A stretch of DNA of 39,272 bases from Deltaproteobacteria bacterium (lineage in GTDB: Bacteria > Myxococcota_A > UBA796 > UBA2385), in the NCBI GenBank assembly GCA_016792625.1, contig JAEUKK010000002.1:1-39272 (forward strand), in the 5' to 3' direction. Within the stretch, counting starts at the first letter, position 1. Each line of letters opens with the position of its first letter. Both the position numbers and the translations under genes were made by a program. Positions 33,627 through 39,272 of this stretch are shown here, piece by piece. The notes below the pieces were generated by a model that was not told where the DNA came from, ran no database searches, and saw only the letters and a list, made by a program, of their open reading frames with translations.

Positions 33627-35717
33627 TCACCGCAGCCGCGCGCAGCCCGCCGCGAGGCCCTCGGCGGCGCCGGTGGGGTCAGCCCCAGGGCCAAGCCAGG
33701 CCAACAACGCGGGCTCTGCGGCGGGCCCACAGCCGGCGTAGCGGGCCCAGGCCCCGCCGGCGCCGGCCGCGTAGGCCGCCGTGGGCGCGCAGGCCCCCGC
33801 CTCAGCGGCGACGGTGGAGGGGTCGAGCAGGGGCCGGGGCGGGTGGCGGCCGTCATTGGACGCGGTCCAGATCTGCCAGCGGCCGCGGCCGGCGCAGACC
33901 CCCGCCCAGACCGAGGGCGGCAGCGAAGCAGCGTGCTGCACGTCACCTTCGGGTCGGAAGGCCCCGTGCGCCCGCTGCCCCGCCGCCCAGCCGGCCCGCG
34001 CGCCCAGGCCCGGAGCGCCCGCCTCGGCCCCGACCCGGTCGAGGCCATCGAGCAGCGCGGCCAAGCCCGGGGCCGCCTCACCCTGATCGCTGAGCAGCGC
34101 GCGCCCCAGGCCCTCGGCGAGCAGCGCCTGCTCCACCGGATCGGGCAGGGCCGCCGCCGCCGCCGCGACCCGCCCCCGGTGGGCGTCGAGGCCCTCCGCC
34201 ACCAGCCCGAGGCCCAGCCGGCGGCCGAGCTCGTGCGCATGGTCGAGGCGACAGTCGGGCAAAGGGTCGTCATGCCCCTCGACAAAGCCCACCGCCGCGT
34301 CAATGTCGACGCCGCGCCCCTGGGCACGCAGCAGGGGCTGGGGCGGCTGGCCGAGCGGCACCACCTTGTCGGCCCAGCCGTCGTGCAGGTAGGCCCGCAG
34401 CCCGACCAGCGCGGTGTTTGGGCCCGCCCAGCGCCCAAAACGCAGGCCCAGACCGATGAGCAGCAGGCCCAGCAGGCCGAGGCGGCTCAGCGCGCGGGCC
34501 GGCGCCCAGGCCCAAGGCCAAGCCGCGCCCAGCGCCGCCCCGAGGCCGAGGATGGGGATGAGCGGCGTGCGATAGCGCAGGTTAAAGGCGCCGTTGACGT
34601 AGAGATCGGGCAGGTTGCTCCACAGATCGTAGCGCAGCAGGTAGACGCCGAGCAGCACGGCGAGGCAGCCGGGCACGATCAGCGCGCCCACGGGCCCCGG
34701 CCGGTCGGCCCCCCACCGCCGCTGGGCCAGCAGGCGGGCGGCGCCGGCGAGGCCCAAGATCCAGAGTAGCGCCCAGTATGGTCCACCCCATATCTGTGGG
34801 CCATAGTCGGGCGGGTCCCAGAGGTGGGCCCGCAGGTAGGGCCCAAAAAGCCAGTCGACCATCTGATCGGCGGGGGCGATGGACAGGCGCGTCCACCAGT
34901 CCAAAGTCGCGTCGGTGTCATTCGGCCGCTCACCATAGTAGGCGAACCAGGGCCACATCCCGAGGACCGCCGCCGGCAACAAGCCCAGCGCCGCGCCGAC
35001 CCGGGCGACGACCCGTCGGGCGTCGAGCGTGGCCAGCAGCACCAGGGGCGCGCCCCAGGCGCTGGTCTGCCCGAACCAGAGGCCCGCGCCGAGCAGCAGC
35101 CCGCCGAAAAAGCCCCGCAGCAGGCCAACCCCGAAGGCCAGCCCCGCGGGGCCGCTCGCCGCGGGCGGGCCGCTGGCCGCATCCCAGCCCGGCCGCAGCA
35201 ACAGGGCCAAGGCGAGCAGCGGGAAGGCGGCGCTCTCGACGTGGTTGCCCCAGCCCGTGTGCAGCAGCTCGCGGTACCAGCCCGGCGCCGCGGCGAGCAG
35301 CCCGACCCAGGCCAAGGCCGCGCCCGGGCCGGCGGGGCCGCCGATCTTGCGCAGCAGGGCCGCGCCCGCCCCGAGCACGCCGGCGTGAAAGACGAGCAGC
35401 AGGGCCTTCCAGACGAGCACGGTCGGGCCGATGGCCAAGAACAGCGGGGCCGCCATCGCCGCCTCGGCGGTGCAGCCGCCGCAAAAGGTGCGGTACTGCA
35501 GCACATCCAGCTCGGTGAAGTGCCCGCAGGCCGCCTGCAGGCCGGCCCGGGTGTTGAACAGCTCCTCCCAGTGCATCTGGCCCCAGGGCCCGAAGATGAC
35601 GTCACCGAAGCTCAACAGGAGCTCGAGCAGGATCAGCCCGACCAGCAGCAGCGGGTGGTCGAGGCGCGGCAGGCGTTTCCAGCGCCGCCCATCCCCCGGG
35701 GGTGGAGCGTGGCTCAT
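33627..35717 (-). CDS. Large polytopic membrane protein with C-terminal soluble domain
   Basis: A 696-residue protein starting at ATG 35717, which overlaps the stop of the SGNH hydrolase gene as ATGA. About ten hydrophobic segments fill residues 25-450. The first loop has an acidic, aromatic stretch (FGPWGQMHWEELFNTRAG) and two close cysteines (CGGC), and a later one reads LRYRTPLIPILGLG. The topology resembles GT-C-type glycosyltransferases or related sugar/lipid transferases, but I do not see a clear catalytic signature. The last roughly 220 residues are soluble, Ala/Gly-rich and contain several cysteines; their role is unknown. Coupling to an SGNH hydrolase suggests joint work on a cell-surface polymer (inference). 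Confidence 0.7.
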   Translation of the reverse strand: MSHAPPPGDGRRWKRLPRLDHPLLLVGLILLELLLSFGDVIFGPWGQMHWEELFNTRAGLQAACGHFTELDVLQYRTFCGGCTAEAAMAAPLFLAIGPTVLVWKALLLVFHAGVLGAGAALLRKIGGPAGPGAALAWVGLLAAAPGWYRELLHTGWGNHVESAAFPLLALALLLRPGWDAASGPPAASGPAGLAFGVGLLRGFFGGLLLGAGLWFGQTSAWGAPLVLLATLDARRVVARVGAALGLLPAAVLGMWPWFAYYGERPNDTDATLDWWTRLSIAPADQMVDWLFGPYLRAHLWDPPDYGPQIWGGPYWALLWILGLAGAARLLAQRRWGADRPGPVGALIVPGCLAVLLGVYLLRYDLWSNLPDLYVNGAFNLRYRTPLIPILGLGAALGAAWPWAWAPARALSRLGLLGLLLIGLGLRFGRWAGPNTALVGLRAYLHDGWADKVVPLGQPPQPLLRAQGRGVDIDAAVGFVEGHDDPLPDCRLDHAHELGRRLGLGLVAEGLDAHRGRVAAAAAALPDPVEQALLAEGLGRALLSDQGEAAPGLAALLDGLDRVGAEAGAPGLGARAGWAAGQRAHGAFRPEGDVQHAASLPPSVWAGVCAGRGRWQIWTASNDGRHPPRPLLDPSTVAAEAGACAPTAAYAAGAGGAWARYAGCGPAAEPALLAWLGPGADPTGAAEGLAAGCARLR

Positions 35718-36823
35718 GGCGCCCCCTCCACCGCGCGCACCTGGAGCGATCGCGGCTCCACCGGCCCCCGCTCCCACGGATCGGGCGGCGGCGCCACCGG
35801 ATCAAAGGCGGCGGGCACCGGCGCGCCGGCGGCCAAAGCCGGGGCGAGCGCGGCCGCCACCGCGGCGTTGGCCCGACCGGTCGGGTGCATCTGGTCGAGG
35901 AAGAGCGCGTCCAGGGGCAGGTTCAGCGCGCGCAGGGCGGCGCTGGCGTCGATCCGGGGCAGCCCCGCGGCGGTCGCGGTCGCGGCCTGGACCTGCACAT
36001 AGGGGTCCCAAGGCCCCGGCGCCTCGGGCGCGCCCACCGTCTCGCGATTGGCGAGGGTGAGCACCACCACGCCAATCCCGCGGGCGCGCGCCCCATCGAG
36101 CAGGGCGCGCAGGGCGGCGGCGTAGGCCGGCAGGGGCACCCGCCGCAGGCCCTCGGTCAGGCCGGGCAGCTGCCAGCCGACGGTGCGGTGGTCGGGGCGC
36201 CCGAGCAGGCGCCGCAGGCCCAGCGCCGCCCGCGAGCGAGAGAGCAGCAGGCTGAGCTGGCCCTCGGGCTGGCCCAGAGCGGCGAGCAGGGCGGCGTCCT
36301 CGAAGTGATCGTGGTTGTTGTCGCTCCACAGCTGGGCCAGAACGAGGGCGGCGGGCCGCCGATCCCACAGGCCCCCCTCCAGCGCGGCGAGGGTCTGCAG
36401 CGCGCTGTAGCCGGGCACCGCCGCGGTGCAGACCCGGGCGGGCTGACCCCGCGCGGCGAGCGCCGCCCCGAGCTGGGCGTGCAGGGTGTCGGCCTCGACT
36501 AGCCCGTGCCCAAAAACCGAGGAGTCCCCCAAGGTCAGGATGAGCGGGCCCGCCGCTGCCGGGCAGGCGCGCAGCCCGTCCTCGCCGATCTCGACCGTCA
36601 CCGGCCCGTCTCGGCCGGGGCTGGCCCAGCTGCCCGGCCGCAGCCGCCAGCCCAGGCGCGGGTCGGGGGCCATCAGCCCGGCCACCGCCGCCTTGGCGCC
36701 CCCGGGCGGCGGCAGGAGCAGGCGCGCGGCCCCCTCGACGAGGAGCAGCACCAGCGCGGCGATCAGCAGCCCGGCGAGGGCGCGGCGCAGCGGGTCGGCG
36801 GCGGCGGCGCGTCTGCGGGCCAC
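35714..36823 (-). CDS. Membrane-anchored SGNH/GDSL-family hydrolase
   Basis: A 369-residue protein from GTG 36823, five bases after GAGGAG. The open frame runs much further upstream, but that part is antisense to another gene. One hydrophobic helix (about 14-35) anchors it. Block I is LTLGDSSVFGHG (Ser at about 101), an Asn-bearing SDNNHD stretch follows, and block V is DQMHPTG (Asp310, His313), giving the Ser-Asp-His triad. SGNH domains of this type add or remove acyl groups on polysaccharides such as alginate or peptidoglycan. Its stop overlaps the start of the polytopic membrane protein, so the two are likely a functional pair. Confidence 0.85.
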   Translation of the reverse strand: MARRRAAAADPLRRALAGLLIAALVLLLVEGAARLLLPPPGGAKAAVAGLMAPDPRLGWRLRPGSWASPGRDGPVTVEIGEDGLRACPAAAGPLILTLGDSSVFGHGLVEADTLHAQLGAALAARGQPARVCTAAVPGYSALQTLAALEGGLWDRRPAALVLAQLWSDNNHDHFEDAALLAALGQPEGQLSLLLSRSRAALGLRRLLGRPDHRTVGWQLPGLTEGLRRVPLPAYAAALRALLDGARARGIGVVVLTLANRETVGAPEAPGPWDPYVQVQAATATAAGLPRIDASAALRALNLPLDALFLDQMHPTGRANAAVAAALAPALAAGAPVPAAFDPVAPPPDPWERGPVEPRSLQVRAVEGAP

Positions 36824-36867
36824 GGGGGCTCCTCGTTGGTGCGGGGGCTTTACCCGGCGCGGCGCGC

Positions 36868-36911
36868 GCTTAGGGCCGCGCGTCGCAGGCGCGCAGGGCG
36901 CGAGCCTAAGC
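36868..36911. other. Inverted repeat between divergent genes
   Basis: GCTTAGG (36868-36874) pairs with CCTAAGC (36905-36911) around a GC-rich interior. It lies in the 135-base gap between the divergent SGNH hydrolase and oxidoreductase genes, so it may be an operator controlling one or both. Confidence 0.35.
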
Positions 36912-36958
36912 CGAGTCCACCCGCGCCGACGCTGCCGCACGCCGCTCCGGAGCCCTCG

Positions 36959-38056
36959 ATGTCCGCCTCTCCTGCCCCTTGGGCTGGCCCGCTGCCGCTG
37001 CGCGGCGGCCGCAGCCTGCCCGGCCGCCTCTGGCTGGCCGCCCTCACCAACCAGCAGTCGCCCGAGGGCGGCCACCTCTCTGCCGATGAGCGCGGCTTTT
37101 TGCTCCGCCGGGCCGCGGGCGGCATGCCGGTGATCACCACCTGCGCCGCCTACGTCCACCCCGACGGCCAGGCCTGGCCGGGCCAGCTCGGCGTGGCCAG
37201 CGACAGCCAAGGCGAGGCCCTGCGCCCGCTGGCAACCGGGCTGGCCGAGGCCGGCGCGGCGGGGCTGGTGCAGCTCTTTCACGGCGGCGGGCGGGCCGAC
37301 TCCGCGCTCACCGGCCAGCCGACCTGGAGCCTCTCCTCTTGGTCTGACAAGGCGACCAGCGGCGTGGTCGAGGCCGCGCCGGCCGACCGCCTCGACCGGG
37401 TCATCGTCGATCAGGCCGCCGCCGCCCGCCGCGTCGAGGCCGCGGGCCTCGCCGGGGTCGAGCTGCACGGCGCGCACGGCTACCTGCTCAGCCAGGGCCT
37501 CTCGCGGGTCTACAACACCCGAGATGACGCCTGGGGCGGTGATCTCGCGGGGCGCGCGCGGCTGTTGCGCGAGAGCCTGCGCGCGGTGCGGGCGGCCACG
37601 GGGCCCGGCTTCGTGGTCGGCGTGCGCCTGAGCCCCGAGGACATGGGGCAGGCCAGGGGCCTCGACCTCGACGAGAGCCTGCAGGTCGCCGCTTGGCTGG
37701 CCGAAGACGGCGCCGACTTCATCCACTTGAGCCTGTGGGACTGCAAGAAGCCCACCCAGAAGCGGCCCGAGTCCCACCCGCTGCCGCTCTTCCGCGCCGC
37801 CGTCGGCCCCGAGGTCGCCTTGATCGCCGCCGGCGACCTGTGGACGGTCGAGGACGTGGCCGCGACCTTCGCCCACGGCGCCGACGCGGTGGCGGTGGGC
37901 CGGGCGGCGATCGGCCAAGCCGACTGGGCGGCGAAGATCTTGGGCGGGGCGCCGGTGCACCGCGCGCCCTTCAGCCCGGCCGCCCTCGCCGAGAACGGCG
38001 CGTCTGAGACCTTTGTGCGCTACCTCTCGCGCTTCCGCGGCCTGGTGAGCGCCTGA
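36959..38056 (+). CDS. Old Yellow Enzyme-type NADH:flavin oxidoreductase
   Basis: A 365-residue enzyme from ATG 36959, six bases after GGAG. It is a TIM-barrel FMN enzyme of the OYE family. Recognisable blocks are LVQLFHGGGRA (FMN and substrate side), GVELHGAHGYLLSQGLS (the His pair that binds substrate), NTRDDAWGGD, VVGVRLSPED, and the FMN-phosphate site LIAAGDLWTVEDV...GADAVAVGRAAIG. Members reduce activated alkenes using NAD(P)H; the natural substrate is rarely known. The length is that of the single-domain class, without the iron-sulphur and second flavin domains of the dienoyl-CoA reductase group. Mono-cistronic by position. Confidence 0.92.
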   Translation: MSASPAPWAGPLPLRGGRSLPGRLWLAALTNQQSPEGGHLSADERGFLLRRAAGGMPVITTCAAYVHPDGQAWPGQLGVASDSQGEALRPLATGLAEAGAAGLVQLFHGGGRADSALTGQPTWSLSSWSDKATSGVVEAAPADRLDRVIVDQAAAARRVEAAGLAGVELHGAHGYLLSQGLSRVYNTRDDAWGGDLAGRARLLRESLRAVRAATGPGFVVGVRLSPEDMGQARGLDLDESLQVAAWLAEDGADFIHLSLWDCKKPTQKRPESHPLPLFRAAVGPEVALIAAGDLWTVEDVAATFAHGADAVAVGRAAIGQADWAAKILGGAPVHRAPFSPAALAENGASETFVRYLSRFRGLVSA

Positions 38057-38205
38057 GCCCCGGGCCCGCCAAATTGCGGGCCCCGCTCGCAAAGCCCGTG
38101 TCAGGCGGCTGACCATCGGCCCGCGTCCAGGCACAATCGCCCGCACGCGCTCACCCCTCCACCGGCCGGCCCGCGCCTGGCCCCGACCCCTGCTCTGGAG
38201 CACCC

Positions 38206-38880
38206 ATGCTGACCACCCGCGCCTCCTTCGTCGCCCTCTGCGCCCTGCTCGGCCTCAGCGCCTGCGCCCCCTCCGTCGCCGAAGACAGCAAGGGCGAGAT
38301 CACCGACGGTGGCGATGATGGCGCGACCGACGACGGCACCGGCGACGACGGCAGCGCTGATGGCGCCGATGGGGCCGATGGCACCGACGGCACGGATGGG
38401 TCCGATGGCACCGATGGGTCCGATGGCGGCACCGACGGCACCGATGGCACCGACGGCGGCACCGACGGCACCGATGGCGGCGACGGCACCGAGCCCGCCG
38501 GCCCGGTCGACTACACGGGCGACTTCACCCTCGATCTGGCCGCCGAAGGCCTCGGCGAAGACACCTGCATCGGCGCGGTGAACCTGGTCGTCGACGAAGA
38601 GGCCGAGACCCTCATCGCCGGCAGCGCCGAGTGCACCTTCTCGGGCCCGCTGAGCTTCGTGGGCGGCATCACCGCCACGATGACCGCCGACCTCGCCAGC
38701 AGCACCAGCACCACCATCGAGGGTGAGCTGATCATCGCCGTGCCCTTCATCGGCGACTACGCGGTCGGCTGGGGCGGCACCTACGACGGCGAGAGCATCA
38801 CCAGCGAGGACGCCGGCACCATCGACGTCTCGGGCTTCTCGATCGAGTACGTGCTCGACCTCGCCGCTGAGCCTGCTTGA
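38206..38880 (+). CDS. Repeat-linker lipoprotein, unknown function
   Basis: A 224-residue protein from ATG 38206, five bases after GGAG. The signal peptide ends in the lipobox GLSAC (Cys 20). Residues about 27-97 are almost only Asp, Gly, Thr, Ser and Ala, mainly as Thr-Asp-Gly or Ser-Asp-Gly triplets, which would make a long flexible acidic stalk. The remaining 125 residues are a beta-rich domain with a pair of cysteines (about 124 and 145) that may form a disulphide. No catalytic motif is visible. The same plan, lipobox plus acidic stalk plus domain, is used by the lipoprotein at 13484-14332, so it is a recurring surface design in this genome. Confidence 0.8.
   Translation: MLTTRASFVALCALLGLSACAPSVAEDSKGEITDGGDDGATDDGTGDDGSADGADGADGTDGTDGSDGTDGSDGGTDGTDGTDGGTDGTDGGDGTEPAGPVDYTGDFTLDLAAEGLGEDTCIGAVNLVVDEEAETLIAGSAECTFSGPLSFVGGITATMTADLASSTSTTIEGELIIAVPFIGDYAVGWGGTYDGESITSEDAGTIDVSGFSIEYVLDLAAEPA
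38350..38490 (+). repeat. Degenerate tandem repeats encoding an acidic stalk
   Basis: Short in-frame units around GGCACCGAC/GATGG(G/C) repeat through this stretch and encode the Gly-Thr-Asp/Gly-Ser-Asp linker of the lipoprotein. Slippage would vary stalk length without a frameshift. Confidence 0.8.
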
Positions 38881-38887
38881 TCGGTGG

Positions 38888-38908
38888 GCGGGGGGCTCCG
38901 CCCCCCGC
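38888..38908 (+). terminator. GC-rich hairpin after the lipoprotein gene
   Basis: GCGGGGGGC pairs with GCCCCCCGC around a TCC loop, starting eight bases after the stop codon. The stem is perfect over nine base pairs. No T-run follows, so it may be an intrinsic terminator of the GC-rich type or only an mRNA-protecting stem. Confidence 0.55.
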
Positions 38909-39272
38909 AACGCCCCCCGAAGGCCAGGTCCAGAGTGGCGTGGCCTTCGTTGTTTTTGGCACTGACGTCCAGTCAAGTTGGCTTCGCTGGATGCTGCGCG
39001 TGCTCCTGACGCTTGGGCTCAGCAGCTTGGCAAGGCCGTTTTGCGCCGGCATGACGCTGGTTTTCCACGGATGCTGGGGGCCGCCGGCCCCCAGGCCCCC
39101 GGCCAAGGGGCCCGCGGGGCCCCTTGGATCCCCCGCCAAGGGGGGCCGCGGGCAGGCTTCGCGCGGCGCATGGCAGCGCCTCGCGCCAGCCCGCAACGCC
39201 CCCCTTTGCCGGTTATACAAGACCCGGCCCACGGGTCGGAGCGGCCCGCTGCGGCTTTGGGCGATGAGGGGG
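38909..39272. other. Hairpin-rich non-coding end of window
   Basis: I see no supported gene in these 364 bases. They contain two strong perfect stems: CTGGGGGCC around 39074-39094, pairing with GGCCCCCAG, and CCAAGGGGCCC-GCG-GGGCCCCTTGG at 39103-39127. A less GC-rich stretch (about 38940-39070) precedes them. Repetitive element, structured RNA or decayed gene are all possible. Confidence 0.45.

Noticed and set aside
36824..38203. Upstream extension of the SGNH hydrolase frame
   Set aside because: The frame is open for 460 more codons but lies opposite the intact Old Yellow Enzyme gene; a GTG with a good ribosome site at 36823 and an anchor helix right after it fit better.
38798..39232. Minus-strand frame of 144 codons at the window end
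   Set aside because: It overlaps the lipoprotein gene and passes through strong hairpins, with no recognisable domain or ribosome site.
1..39272. tRNA or rRNA genes, transposases, integrases or att sites
   Set aside because: Looked for near the island borders and in the gaps; none could be supported, so island mobility is inferred only from repeats and composition.

Overview
The window is very GC-rich DNA with tightly packed genes, many start/stop overlaps of the ATGA or GTGA type, and a uniform GGAG(G)-N5-7-start ribosome-binding pattern. It also carries lipoproteins with long Asp/Gly/Thr/Ser linkers behind a lipobox, a dodecahaem cytochrome, a hybrid histidine kinase and cNMP-binding proteins. 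Together these suggest a Gram-negative, predatory/soil-type bacterium, most plausibly Myxococcota or a related deltaproteobacterial lineage. No rRNA or tRNA is present, so the taxonomy is inference.

Region 1 (about 1-12500) is an accessory defence-like island. It starts with a G23 homopolymer and a structured repeat (copy A). Next comes a TIR operon: a TIR-SLOG protein, a second TIR protein and a small third ORF. Convergent to that operon is a large adenosine-deaminase-fold gene that looks like RdrB of the RADAR system. Divergent from the deaminase is a giant P-loop gene of 1821 codons. Its N-terminal two thirds occupy the place of the RADAR ATPase RdrA, and its C-terminal third is a complete STAND/NB-ARC-like NTPase. 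Directly after it lies copy B of the same repeat in the same orientation. Hand-counted 60-base samples inside the giant gene are 55-60% GC, against 70-80% in flanking genes. This is the most notable part of the window: a possible RADAR variant with an ATPase-STAND fusion and divergent gene order, side by side with a Thoeris-like TIR/SLOG module.

Region 2 (12588-18364) holds a HlyD-like adaptor, a lipoprotein, repeat copy C and an electron-transfer operon. The operon is a membrane-anchored flavin/2Fe-2S reductase, a cytochrome-b-like membrane protein and a 12-haem c-type cytochrome with three 49-residue repeats. A DUF2231-like membrane protein follows behind two matching palindromes.

Region 3 (18378-23651, minus strand) holds two overlapping cNMP-binding-domain proteins, a 717-residue protein with a possible nucleotidyltransferase signature, a pentapeptide-repeat protein, repeat copy D (identical over 115 nt to copy C) and a membrane-anchored LuxR-type regulator.

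Region 4 (23820-28577) is a complete Entner-Doudoroff operon (zwf-pgl-edd-eda), converting glucose-6-phosphate to pyruvate and glyceraldehyde-3-phosphate.

Region 5 (28607-39272) holds an M28 peptidase lipoprotein, a PEBP-family protein, a hybrid sensor kinase, a minus-strand pair (SGNH hydrolase and polytopic membrane protein), an Old-Yellow-Enzyme-type oxidoreductase and a Gly/Asp/Thr-repeat lipoprotein. The window ends in about 390 bases of hairpin-rich DNA in which I see no gene.
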